Source: Triglochin maritima (lineage: Eukaryota > Streptophyta > Magnoliopsida > Alismatales > Juncaginaceae). From it: a stretch of 64,000 nt of DNA. The notes under the pieces were generated by a model, which was not told the origin of the DNA, did no database searches, and saw only the letters and a list, made by a program, of their open reading frames with translations. Shown here piece after piece: positions 44,910-57,424 of this stretch. Positions within the stretch are counted from its first letter, which is position 1; every line of letters starts with the position of its first letter. The stretch is from NCBI GenBank assembly GCA_963682175.1, contig OY821791.1:32548326-32612325 (forward strand), in the 5' to 3' direction. Position numbers and translations under genes: made by a program.

Positions 44910-45282
44910 CTACGGTGATGTGAAATATGTTTTGTTCAAGTGCAAGTGATACGATATTCTGGGTCAGGACAATACAATTAGAAATTACTAATTTGGGGTT
45001 CATGTTGGTGAACGCGAATAGATTCTAACACCGAAAGAACCATTTGTACTTGCTACCCAAGCGGAGCAACTATTTTATGTTGCAGAGCCTATAGAAAAAG
45101 CAAGTGATGACCAATGGTTAATCGTTGTGTGAATGTTGCAAAGAGATTTATATAGAATGGAGGACGAAACATCTGATGTTCCTAAGTATAGTCGAGGAAA
45201 TCTTGTACAAGATAGAGTCCAATCATACGATATTAATTTGGTAGACTTTGTTATACCATATTTAGAACTGTTGGTAGAGTAG
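44910..45282 (+). pseudogene. CACTA DUF4216 fragment, C3
   Basis: Starts abruptly at the Copia LTR end and is colinear with 40438-40812. It reads YYGDVKYVLFKCK-like sequence, EPFVLATQAEQLFYV, DLYRMEDETSDVPKYSRGN and a final stop at 45280. Internal stops as in C1. Confidence 0.85.
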
Positions 45283-45869
45283 TACACATTTTTACAACGA
45301 AGACATAAATGTAATGACAAACCAAATGTCTGAATTATTTAATTTGTAGTTTATAATTTTATTGTGAGATTGATGATAAATTATACTACTTTGAAATTAA
45401 TGTATGACTAGTAGTCAGACCTCCCCGCGGAACTGTGTACATGAGGGAGGCGGTGATAGGCATCAACGACTTCAGGAAGAGTATACCCTAGCAGTTGATA
45501 TCCCATGTATTGGCGATGGTGCAATAGATTCTTCCCAGTGTGGGGACGTTCCAGGCATTTCGGCATATGATAATAAAAATTAATTAGAATACAATATTTG
45601 CTTAATCACCATCTTTACCACCTCCACTTGGAAAAAAGGTTTAGCCGCACTTGCAATTTGGCAAAGTAGTAAGATTGATATTCTTGGCCTACATATGCCC
45701 TAACAGTCATCTCAGGTATTCACCAAAAGAGTGTCATGAGATAGTTTGCCTTGAGCAATTGGTAAAAAATGATGGTTCTCACATAACCTACATAATAACT
45801 AATATTGGATAATTTCATTACGCATGTGGTTGTACATATCCGGTGTTAGAAGTAAGTCTGCCCACATTT

Positions 45870-47260
45870 TTGTAATTATCATGCAAAAAGTTCACCAGTT
45901 TGACCACCATACCTTTCTTCCATGTCCTGAAGCCTTTTCTTCCACATCTCTTTGTTCCTACTAAGATTGTTAAATACCTATACCGAGCACAAAAACCTAA
46001 AACTTCACGTTACTATAGGGATACACCAGAATGGAAACTTTAACCATGTAGAAAGACAAACCTCCTCTAGAAAAAATTTCTCCTCAACATGTTTCTTAAG
46101 CTTGCTCTGTACTTTAAGTAGTTTTGGACTTTGCAGACTCTTAAGAGCTTCAGATGTTTTTTTCTCAGTTTCATCTTTAATCTCTTGCAGGTGTGATTCA
46201 AAGTACTGTCAAGGAATAAACAATGGAAACGTTAGCGTTGCCTTTGTATTTCTATTTGCTAGCCAAAAGGGAAAAACTAACAGCATTGCTGTTCAGGCAG
46301 CTCAAGAAGACAATAACTATGATTTTTTTACACATTGCAGTAATATTTTGTAATGTTTATCCCAATGACCCAATCTGAAAATAGAAATTGAAAAGATACA
46401 AACTGATATCAGAAACCGTACTTTTCTTTGGTTTTCAAGTTGAGAGGTGAGGAGCACATTGTATTCGTCAAAAACCTGCAAATAACAGTTAATAAGCAAG
46501 TTACTTCTGGATAACGTGTGAAGTAGATATAGTTAAGTATAAAAAATAGTATTACATCTTCCACTTTACTGCTTAAGAGTGTGTCGTCGATTCCAGTATC
46601 TGCACTATAACCACAAGTCCCACAATTATCATCTGTATGGGCATTTAACTCCACCAACTTGCCAACGGTCTTGGATTGAATCAGACAGTGAACATAGTTA
46701 TCTCCAACATAATCCCAAACCCGTTGAGTCTCAAGATCCACTGAATAGCAATGTTCTGTTTCTTTCCAATGTGTGATAGTATCACAATATGACAATTAAT
46801 CTTTGTAAACCTTATCATTTTGACCACTAACAAAAGAATTTAACAAAAATGTGATGAAAAGGGGCAGGAAAAATAGAAGTCTGGGAACATATAATGTGAG
46901 GCCTAATTTACCTTCCACATCCAACAAAGCCACAAATAACACACATCCAGGGGTTCTCAGAAGTTTTGTAAACAGAACAAACTGATTTTTCAGGTTCCTG
47001 CTGACAATATCTGCAGACCTGTAGAATACGAATCAGAAAAGATATCAAGTGATTCTTCACCAGATTCCAAAGTTGTAGTGCATCACATAAAAATATAGCG
47101 GGCTCGTGAGAAATCGAACTCTTCAAGGTCAAATATTAACTCCTGAACTTTTATACTTACAGGACAAGAATAGTCTACCTAGTTGGATATACAGGAACAG
47201 TGGAAAGAGTGGTTGCAAATTGTTTTGAGAATCCCACCTGTATCTTGGTCTAATTTTTCT
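45870..47260 (-). pseudogene. BRAP2/BRIZ-like gene fragment, C3 (most complete copy)
   Basis: Minus-strand exons with usable splice borders. 47260-47161 RING part (LDQDTGGILKTICNHSFHCS, then stop where Trp is expected). 47018-46912 (VCRYCQQEPEKSVCSVYKTS, then MCVICGFVGCGR). 46795-46559 (HWKETEHCYSVDLETQRVWD, then [12 protein letters not shown]). 46475-46426 (FDEYNVLLTSQLENQR). 46205-46062 coiled coil. Then about 45980-45880. This order matches BRAP2/BRIZ E3 ligases: RING, ZnF-UBP, coiled coil. One zinc-ligand Cys is Tyr (SVYKTS), the RING Trp codon is TAG, and a donor reads AT for GT after KVE. So it is a pseudogene with introns kept. Upstream N-terminal exons were not recognised. Confidence 0.9.
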
Positions 47261-47727
47261 GTCAAAAGAGTTTGAGTAGAGGTTGGAAAATAATATTAAA
47301 AAATTCACAAACTAACATAAATGAGAAAACCCTGAAAAGGAAGGGTATCAAAAAATCAGATGCAATGCAAGATATAAACAGCTATTAACTATTTAACTAT
47401 AACATTTAGACTTTGATATATTCTTCTCAATAAGAATCACCTCTACCTTTGTGGTCCATTATTGTACAATTCTTACACTCTTATCCACATCACATACAAG
47501 TTCCAATAAGCATCACCACTTTTTAAGGTTTTACTCTAAGCTTGAGGCCCCTCACTGTTTATCCACCATTGCCTCTAATCCAACTACATACCATATACCT
47601 TTATCACTAATTTGAGAATGTTTTACAGAGCTGAACTTCAAAATTAAAATCAATAGAACTTCTTCGAGTTCTATTGATTTTAATTGACAATTGGCACACT
47701 CGACAATCCTGGCAGCAGAGCCCTGCG
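47261..47727. other. Flank of the BRIZ fragment, with a perfect hairpin
   Basis: AT-rich, no confident exon. It contains the inverted repeat at 47642-47685 and ends at the terminus of LTR B. Confidence 0.4.
47642..47685. repeat. Perfect 19-bp inverted repeat, 6-base loop
   Basis: AATTAAAATCAATAGAACT, loop TCTTCG, then its exact reverse complement. The arms match without a mismatch. Confidence 0.9.
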
Positions 47728-50700
47728 TGTAACATCCCCTTCCGGACGGTCAAAGCGGAAGATGAAATAAAATAAAAATGAAGGGAGTTACCGAAAGGCA
47801 ATAAAAGTCAATAAAAGATGATAGGAGCTCCAATTGGTTTAAATACACATAAACGTGTTTGAGGATTCAAGAATAAGATATGTACACAATATACAAATTG
47901 AGAATCAATACATTCAAGAGATATTAAAAAGAATCAATAATGACTGCCAATCAAATTCTAGGTGCATAGAGACATAAAAGAAAACTAAAAAGATCACCTA
48001 TGCAACTATATGCCATGAATGTCATGCATGTACCGCCAGAACTTGACGGTAACCTACAAAAAATAAAACCACAAAACCGTGAGTTTATAAAACTCAGTAT
48101 GCCAAAGGATCCAATTATACATCAATCTAATAGACATACAAATCAAACGAATATACCATACGAAAACAATCAGGTTCATATTCTTGGTAAACATATGTCT
48201 AATATTACCTTAAATATGAGCATAAGCGCTTGACAAAGTCATTTCCAAAATGCTCAATACCAACTCATTTAAGGAGCTAGAACTTAAAAGTGAAACATTG
48301 TTCACACCTCTATAGTAACTTCAATAGACAAAACAACATGATGAGTTAGAGCATAAACTTGCATCATATTTCTCATTTCAATTCAATAACAATCAATAAG
48401 CAGTATGAAATAAAGAACAAACATGTATCTTAGTTTCCAATTCAATTCAATCACAATCAATATCAATATGAACTAAAGAACAAGTATGTGTCTTAGTTTC
48501 CAATTCAATTCAGTCAGTCATTTCATTAATGATACATACATGTATCAGGGATTCCGAAGGAAACCCACTGCTGGCACGTGCAGTATTCCAGATAGTGTAT
48601 GGCCCGTCCCCACACCCATTACATAATCATATTAATTTAGAACACTCTTAGTTTCAATCTCTTTCAATTCAGTTCATTGTGGGGTCTCATACACCAACCT
48701 GTGTCAATACAATAGATAACAGATCTGTATCTGCGGTCCTACAGCCGCCAATAATCTCATAAGAGATTTGCCCCGTCGGGCCCAATACTCCGAAGAGTCC
48801 AATATGCTCTTGAAGAGCATGCTCCTTAGAGCCTAGTAGTGCCAAACCCCCATTAATCTTTCAGTATTATGTCTATAGTTTGTAATTCATCACTGGTTAT
48901 TCCTATGGAATAACTCACAATTGGGTCTATCAATAATCACAAACTCATTGGTGAGATAACATATCTCTGTTAATAATTAAATCACAATACAAGTTAATCA
49001 TAAACATCTGAGTAACAAGCCCAATGATATAAAAGTCAATACTCATTGTCCATCATGGACGGTGATAAAACTAAAAGTTACTAGTTAAAAAGGTAATGAG
49101 GATGCTAACATGTATAAGTTGATGGATTCAAATCACATCAACCCAATGCTGGTAAAACTCAATTATATGCCATAAAATATAAACTGGGTTGCCTCCGACT
49201 TTCCCAAGAACTTGGAACCAAAAACACATTTTTATCATCAGTCAAACTTGACAATGAAAGATCACAATATTAGGATAAGTAACATTCTTAATCATTATTA
49301 TTTGTTCACTAAACAGAGTAAATTACCTAAGAATCTAGTGATGACCACCAGATATTATTAAGGTCGTCAATTCGATACTTCTTCTTCCAAAACAATTACA
49401 TAAAGCATGAGACGATTTCATGAGATGGTCATGCACATCGAACACTACTAAGTCATATAGTCACTTGCAAAGACAACATATATTAGGTAACATGCGAGGC
49501 AATGACCAAATTCATTTATCATGACTAATACCATTTCTATTTTTATGAAGATTATAACACGACATTAAGGTTAACACAACCTATGTAACCAATACAATAC
49601 TTGACAAAATACAATTTAAATCATATCATGTAACCCTTTGTTCGAAAATATCAAATGTTTAATAAGCACAATAGTCGAACATGCATAAATGATCTAGCCA
49701 ACACATTGTCCAATCGAAGATGGCATAACGTCAAGTGTAAAACAATATATTGAGTTTCAAAGTTTAAATACCACTTAACCGTGACACATCACGGGTTGAC
49801 TACATGCACAATACATCCTGAGATTAGTTGCCAAGAGTGCAAAAAGATTAATAAAATACTAACTCAACTTCATTGAGAGCTAGGGTAGATCCATTTATCA
49901 ATGATAAAACAATACACTTGTTGTTATCAATTGGTCATCTACATTATTGGGTGTTAAGGTCATTAGACACTCACTTATTGATGACTATGCATAAGTAGGC
50001 TCAAGTGGAAAACACAATCCAAGCATTCAACCACCAAAAATATCATTCTAGTTCACTAAGAGTCACAATACCAACATAAATCCCTACCATAACATAGTGA
50101 GATTAAAACTCTATCAATCACATTACTTAGTCTATTATGACCCCCACAACTTTGGTACATCCTAAATTTCATAGAAGTGCTAAACCACAATCATTCCAAT
50201 TCTATTCCTCTAGAAAGAGTATGAAATCGTGAATATTGCCAAGAAATTCATCATTTATCTTGCTTGTCCAAAGCACTCAAGATGACAATTACAATCACAT
50301 TCCAACCTTACTACAATAACTATAAGGTCAAAGAACAATATCATCTTGAACTCAAGTAAAGCATAAATCTATATCTCTCATTTTGCATTTGGGACGAAAG
50401 AGTTGCAAGAACATAACACCACTAGAATGCCAACTTAGCCTTACATAGCAACCAAGAAGTCACGAGCACAAAAGTATTAAGATCCTTAAATGATAAGTGT
50501 TGCCATCAAGTAGGAATTTCAACAACCATTCCTTTACTTCTCAAATAACCCAACCAACCTAAAATAGATTCCAAGGTTCAATATTCAACTTAGTTAGTTA
50601 TTCTCTTGCCTAATCACATCAATTGGAAAAAGCTAGACATTAATATACACTTCAAGGATTTTGATTTGTACAAAAACATCTGAATCTCAGATTCAAATGA

Positions 50701-51971
50701 CGTCTGAATCTTGGTTTACAAGGTTTATCCACTCACATGTGCAACAAGGGATCATCAAGAACTCGATTAATCCATATACCTAAATAAGGATGAGCATTTC
50801 TACCATTCAATTCAGATTTGAAAATGTATCTTACAACACAAGTATGAACACATGCAGTAATTGAAACAAATGTATATGTATCACTTCTCAATTCAGTTCT
50901 TATTTCTATGCATGAAACACTTCATATAAGCAACAAGATGTAGGAAGTCATCTCGATCATAGCTGGGTTGTCTCAAACATAAGCCCAAATCATGCAACAC
51001 CAAAACTCCATTCACCTAACACATTCAACTCCTTCTCAAAGAGTTTCACTTCCAGCCAAGTTGCTAGCAATCCAGTACCTTAAATCCATTTTTATCTTCA
51101 AAAGGATCGTAACTAAATCCTTACTAGTAGCTGTAACACTTTTAGCTCACAAGACTACATCCATTCATGACCCATCACTAACAGAATTCATACCAATTCT
51201 TACAACTCTTTTACAGCCAATTTCAGAACCTTAATTATTCACAAAATATTTTCAATCCTTGAATTCGATGGGTTTATTCTCATCTTAAGTGGTGTTCTCG
51301 CATACCTAAAAACATTCAATTTTTCTTTGATTTGATATCACACCACATTATTAATCTCAACATGAAAATCAATTTCAGAAAATAGAAACAATTAGTCATT
51401 TTTGGTGTGAGTTTCACTCTACTTCAATATTACCGTTTCAAGGTCGATTCGATGAGCCATATGTCTAGAAAAATGTTGCTTAAGTGGATCCAAATGCATA
51501 CCTGCGTTTGCGAGTCCCTCTAACCGATCGAGCCCCATTTTCGAACCACCATGCATCTTCGATGGTGACAGCACCCTAAGAGCTCCAGATCCTCCTCCTT
51601 GGATGAGTCCCGTCGAGTTTGACAGGCTTGAAAGGTGTGATTTCAGTATATTGCTGAAGAGGAGGAAGCGGTCGCAGCTGAGGCCGGAGAAGAGGATGAA
51701 AATGTGCGAATGGATGAAGATCGAGAACCGGATGGGCAACGCCGACGTGATCTCCCATGCCATCCTCCTCCTCCAAGGCGATTCTTCTCTTTCTTTTCTT
51801 CCAAAACCTTTTCGAGGCTTGAGAAGAAAAATGGGGTACGATGCAAGTCTCGGAGGAGAAGATAAGGGTTGGAAATATTGCTAAGTAACCCTTCAAAAGA
51901 TGACAAATTGTATTTATTGTAAAACAATACCTAATATCTCTCAACCGAGTCTTTGAATTTAAGATATTACA
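47728..51971 (-). mobile_element. Giant LTR B (4.24 kb), same family as LTR A
   Basis: TGTAACATCCCC..GATATTACA. It aligns with the reverse complement of 34531-39309 along its length. No TSD: CTGCG on the left, ATCTA on the right. So one flank was lost by recombination or deletion. Carries the intact copy of the LTR-borne ORF at 51419-51763. Confidence 0.85.
51419..51763 (-). CDS. LTR-borne 114-codon ORF of unknown function
   Basis: ATG at 51763. A hydrophobic N-terminal stretch (ALPIRFSIFIHSHIFILFSG) is followed by a Ser/Leu/Gly-rich part (LSSLSNSTGLIQGGGSGALR) and a C-terminal stretch LEGLANAGMHLDPLKQHFSR. The hydrophobic start could be a signal or membrane segment. The homologous frame in LTR A is broken by a single base loss, and most differences otherwise are substitutions. 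No family recognised. It may be an exon fragment captured in the LTR or a chance frame. Confidence 0.4.
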   Translation of the reverse strand: MAWEITSALPIRFSIFIHSHIFILFSGLSCDRFLLFSNILKSHLSSLSNSTGLIQGGGSGALRVLSPSKMHGGSKMGLDRLEGLANAGMHLDPLKQHFSRHMAHRIDLETVILK

Positions 51972-51998
51972 ATCTACCCTCATTAAAGATATTCCAAA

Positions 51999-53552
51999 AC
52001 TACCATGTTTTAATCTGAAACATTTTCAACCAAAAATAAACAAAGTTGATCATGTTTATTAACTAAAAATCAACTGGAAAAGTAATAATATAGCCAACCA
52101 TGTATTAATCGGAAACATTTCAACTAAAATTGAAAAACAAAAAAAGTTAACAATATAATATAAATAAAATTCAAAAATTAGCAATGTTATAGTTCCAATA
52201 TTTTTGACCAAATAACAAAAATTAGCAGGCAAGAATTAGTATTCCATGTAATCGAAATTCGTTTAAATTCATGCAAATCAGATCAGAAGAAAAACAAGAT
52301 TCAGTTCATGACTTAATTCGAAAATGGACATAAAACCCAAACCATCAATTCGAAAACACAAACATATATGAACTATATGTTCATCAACTATGCGTCCAAT
52401 GCATGAAATACAAGAAAATATATGAACAAAACGGTGGCTGAAAGACACCAACCTGGGAATGTTAACGTTGGGGCGCCGAAGAAGACTTCCAGTGGAGGTC
52501 GGGGAAGCGATGGAGGTCCGAACAAGCACGATCCACGGTGGGCACGAACGCAGCGGAGGATTATGCTTTCTCCTTCCTCTTCACCGAAATTGGTAAGGTG
52601 CGATGGGGGAATTGAGAAAAGTCGTGTTAAATTTCAAATTTCGACAAAAATAAGGAGTGTGATGGGATTCAAACCTAGATCTCCACAATCATACCTATAA
52701 TGCTAAACCATTGCACCAAAAGAGTACTTCTACTTAATGTTAGGATTGAAATTATATATGTAAGAATGAAGAGAGACTAGCTGCACTAGCTCGTCAACTT
52801 TGAATGGTCACTATTGTATAAATATAATATATTTTTAAACAAAATATTAAAAATTCAAAAGACATTTCCTTGCGTTTATAACTAAGGTAATTATATATGT
52901 TTATATACGTATATGTATGGATGAGATGTCGAGTCGAGGAAGCGAGCAAGTCTCGGGCGAGCAAATTTTTGGCTCATGCTCAACTCGTTTATTTACGGAA
53001 CGGATTTTTGGCTCGTGCTTGACTCATTAACAATCGAACCGAGCTATTGAGCGAGCAAAACCGAACAAGTCTCGAGCGAATGTCGGACGAGTTAGCGAGC
53101 ATGAGCAGAAGATGAAAACCCTAATTACATTATCATAACTAAAATAGACATACAAACATTGGAAAATATTACAAGAAACCCAACAATTTAGCTAATGTTA
53201 CATGTATCTTTTTTTCAATGTGTGATAAATTACTTCTCTAGGAATGAGCCATTTTATTTTGTCTTTTCATATAAGTAAGCTTTTCCCGTCGATAATGCCT
53301 ACCATGCAACTTCCAGTCACACCTTCAATTATCTCACTCAAATTAACCACAATATCCAACTCTTTTTCTGAAACCTTATATATGCTTTCGTTTCTCTGAT
53401 GTCTTCACTATTTCATTAAGGCGTACTCTTTTTCCACTACTTCTGTTTTAGGACTATTAATAAGAAGAGGACAACCACGAGTAGGACTTGTAACAGAACG
53501 AGAAAATATTTCTTTGAACTTTTCAAATTCTCTTAATTAAGAGATTTGTTAT
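51999..53552 (+). repeat. Segmental duplication C2, left arm
   Basis: Near-identical to C1 32759-34340, including the GC-rich frame at 52422-52700 and the GCTCG-rich segment at 52923-53110. Small indels separate the two near 53210-53480. Confidence 0.85.
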
Positions 53553-55149
53553 TTGGGTCTTGATAAAGATCACTATTGTAGGAGAAATAAGAGAGTATTT
53601 GATGACAAAGATAAACACAATGGTCCACAAGAATACAAAGTTGGGAAAAAAATTCTTGAAAATTCGAAAAATTATTCTCTAGGTGATGGCAATAACTCAA
53701 CTAAGAGAAGCATATTTTTCCAGTTACCTTACTGGAAAAATATTCTAGTTCGGCACAATATTGATGTGATGCACCCAGAGCGAAATGTGTGTGACAGTTT
53801 GCTGAAAACAATATTGACCCCAAGAGAAAGCAAAGATAATGAAAATTCAAGAAGACACTTAGAGGCAATGGGTATAAGAAGAGATTTGCATATGGGTCGT
53901 ATTGTCGATGGTAAAACAGTATATCCACCTGCTTCTTTCTCGATGAGTGTTGGTGAGAACAATTTTTTTTGTAGTGTTCTTCGTTCGGTATAGGTGTCAG
54001 ATGGGAATTTATCCAACATATTGCACTACGTAAACCAGAAGAAATGTAATATTAACTCATTAAAGAGTCATGATCATCACATATTGATGCAAAAGTTGTT
54101 ACCCTAGCCATAAGAAAGAGTCTTGAAGTTAAAGAAGTGCGAGAAGCAGTTATTGACCTGAGTTAATTTTTTTCGCAATTTGTGTTAGAAAGTAAACACC
54201 ACTGAAGATTTCGAACGTCTGGAAATAAACATTGATATTATTTTGTGCCGGTTGTAGATGATATTTACACTGAGTGTTTTTGATGTTATAATGCACCTGC
54301 CTATTCACTTGGCTTAGGAGGCACGATTGGCAGGTCCGGTGTACTATCAATGGACACTGTTGATATAGAGAAAGCTCACGATTGAGTGTTGAATAACAAC
54401 ACCCTTGTTGAATATCAAAAGAGAGTGAACAAAAGTATTATTACATCTGTCATATTTATTTAAGGTGATTATTTCATGGTTAACGATGAAATTCGGTTCT
54501 TGCAGACGTTATAACCGTTACAATGCTTTCATGAGAGTAGGAGTACGTCGTAATTGACAACAACAATTGAATGCACGACATAAAAACTTTAGTGATTTGG
54601 TTTAGGGAGACTATTCCGAATGAGAACACTCAAAGTACTGAAATTTTAGCACTTGCTTGAGCTCTGAATACCGTGGCAAGGAGGTATTCGGACTATATCA
54701 TCAATGAGTTTAGATTTTGCACAAAGAAACGCAAGTCCAAGGAGAAAACCCAAAATTATGGAGTATTTGTGAATGCTGCTACAGAAAGTTACTTAACAAC
54801 ATGAGATAACAATCATGTTAATGCACTAGTCGACTACTTTGGTGCATTGCAAGACATAATCGAACTTCACTACTACGGTGATGTGAAATATGTTTTGTTC
54901 AAGTGCAAGTGATACGATATTCTGGGTCAGGACAATACAATTAGAAATGACGAATATGGGGTTCACGTTGGTGAACGCGAATAGATTCTAACACCGAAAG
55001 AACCATTTGTACTTGCTACCCAAGCGGAGCAACTATTTTATGTTGCAGAGCCTATAGAAAAAGCAAACGATGACCAATGGTTAATCGTTGTGTGAATGTT
55101 GCAGAGAGATTTATATAGGATGGAGGACGAAACATCTGACGTTCCTAAG
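53553..55149 (+). pseudogene. CACTA transposase (TNP2 + DUF4216), C2
   Basis: Best-preserved TNP2 block: 146 open codons at 53553-53993 with SIFFQLPYWKNILVRHNIDV, then MHPERNVCDSLLKT and EAMGIRRDLHMGR. After a TAG it continues SDGNLSNILHYVNQKK and KSHDHHILMQKLLP, then decays. DUF4216 is at about 54815-55140. Continues beyond a MITE at 55753-55856. Known: TNP2 is the catalytic transposase of En/Spm (CACTA) elements. No intact frame remains. Confidence 0.9.
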
Positions 55150-55752
55150 TAGGGTTGTAAATGGGTTGGGTAAAAACCGTTTAACCGCCCTAACCGAACC
55201 GGCGGGTTGGGTTACGGGTTGTAAAAATCATAACCGTTTAATAAATGGGCGGATAAGAGTTGTGAAAATCGTAACCGTTTAATAAATGGACGGATAAGGT
55301 TACATGATTTAACTAATCCGTTTAACCGCGAAACATAATGAATATATATAATATTTTGTTATATATACTATACACATATAATTGCTTGTATTATTATTGT
55401 CATTATGTGTGGATGTTTGATGTTGTTTTATATGAATTTGTGGATGTTTAGATTATGAATTTTTGGAGGTTTTGATTATAAATTTATGGATGTTATGATG
55501 TTTTTAACAAGTTTGACAAGTTTTTATTCATTTAACCATTTACCCAATTCTTATATAGATTTTAGTATTCATTACGTTTTAACCAAATAACCATTTAACC
55601 GCCCAAAACCGTTTAATTAAATTAAACGGGTTGGTTCATGGGTAGAGCTAAAAATAAACGGGTTTTAAACCGAACCGCGAACCGTTTAATTAGGCGGGTA
55701 GGGTCATGAGTAAGCCCTATAACCACTCACGAACCGTCCATTTACAGCCCTA
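55150..55752. mobile_element. hAT-like MITE, 603 bp
   Basis: TIRs TAGGGTTGTAAATGG and CCATTTACAGCCCTA (one mismatch) with an 8-bp TSD TTCCTAAG (55142-55149 and 55753-55760). C1 and C3 have the empty site. Subterminal motifs AACCGTTTAA and ACGGGTT repeat in both orientations. No coding capacity. TSD length and TIR type indicate the hAT superfamily. Confidence 0.9.
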
Positions 55753-55856
55753 TTCCTAAGTATAGTCGAGGAAATCTTGTACAAGATAGAGTCCAATTAT
55801 ACGATGTTAATTTGGTAGACTTTGTTAGACCATATTTAAAATTGTTGGTAGAGTAG
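55753..55856 (+). pseudogene. End of CACTA DUF4216, C2
   Basis: Continuation of 53553-55149 after the MITE. Ends with the stop at 55854-55856 as in C1 and C3. Confidence 0.85.
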
Positions 55857-56439
55857 TACACATTTTTACATCTAAGACCACAAATGTAATGACAAACCAA
55901 ATGTCTGAATTATTTAATTTGTAGTTTATAATTTTATTATGCGATTGATGATAAATTATACTACTTTGAAATTAATGTATGACTAGTAGTTAGTCCTCCC
56001 CACGGAACTGTGTACCTGAGGGAGGCGGTGATAGGCATAGACGTCAACGACTTTAGGAAGAGTATGCCCTAGCAGTTGATACCCCATGTATTGGCGATGG
56101 TGCAGTCGATTCTTCCCAGTGTGGGGACGTTCCTGACATTTCAGCATATGGTAATAAAAGTTAATTAGAATACAATATTTGCTTAATCACCATCTTTACC
56201 ACCTCCATTTGGAAAAAAGGTTTAGCCACACTTGCAATTTGGCAAAGTAGGAAGATTGATATTCTTGGCCTACATATGCCCTAACAGTCATCTCAGGTAT
56301 TCACCAAAAGAGTGTCATGAGATAGTTTGCCTTGAGCAATTGGTAAAAAATGATGGTTCTCACATAACCTACATAATAACTAATATTGGATAATTTCATT
56401 ACGCATGTGGTTGTACATATCCGGTGTTAGAAGTAAGTC

Positions 56440-57305
56440 TGCCCACATTTTTGTAATTATCATGCAAAAAGTTCACCAGTTTGACCACCATACCTTTCTT
56501 CCATGTCCTGAAGCCTTTTCTTCCACATCTCTTTGTTCCTACTAAGATTGTTAAATACCTATACCGAGCACAAAAACCTAAAACTTCACGTTACTATAGG
56601 GATACACCAGAATGGAAACTTTAACCATGTAGAAAGACAAACCTCCTCTAGAAAAAATTTCTCCTCAACATGTTTCTTAAGCTTGCTCTGTACTTTAAGT
56701 AGTTTTGGACTTTGCAGACTCTTAAGAGCTTCAGATGTTTTTTCTCAGTTTCATCTTTAATCTCTTGCAGGTGTGATTCAAAGTACTGTCAAGGAATAAA
56801 CAATGGAAACGTTAGCGTTGCCTTTGTATTTCTATTTGCTAGCCAAAAGGGAAAAACTAACAGTATTGCTGTTCAGGCAGCTCAAGAAGACAATAACTAT
56901 GATTTTTTTACACATTGCAGTAATATCTTGTAATGTTTATCCCAATGACCCAATCTGAAAATAGAAATTGAAAAGATGCAAACTGATATCAGAAACCGTA
57001 CTTTTCTTTGGTTTTCAAGAAAACCTGCAAATAACAGTTAATAAGCAAGTTACTTCTGGATAACGTGTGAAGTAGATATAGTTAAGTATAAAAAATAGTA
57101 TTACATCTTCCACTTTACTGCTCAAGTGATTCTTCACCAGATTCCAAAGTTGTAGTGCATCACATAAAAATATAGCTGGCTCGTGAGAAATCGAACTCTT
57201 CAAGGTCAAATATTAACTCCTAAACTTTTATACTTAAAGGACAAGAAGAGTCTGCCCAGTTGGATTTACAAGAACAGTGGAAAGAGTGGTTGTAAATTGT
57301 TTTGA
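56440..57305 (-). pseudogene. BRAP2/BRIZ-like gene fragment, C2
   Basis: Contains the RING exon piece 57305-57241 (CNHSFHCSCKSNWADSSCP, with the Trp intact), part of the following intron, then a junction at about 57122 directly to the end of the ZnF-UBP exon (SSKVE). Compared with C3, about 475 bp are missing between AAG repeats. The truncated exon 4 matches C1. The coiled-coil exon is near 56790-56650 with one T less than C3. Continues into LINE sequence at about 57310. Confidence 0.85.
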
Positions 57306-57424
57306 GAAGATTAAAAAAATTTGAGAAAACAAGAACAATGTTTCGATAAGAAATTGTCAATCACTTTAGGGAAAGATTTTACGCGGGAAAAGGAACAGGA
57401 ACCAAAGCCCCAATTCTTTGGGGA

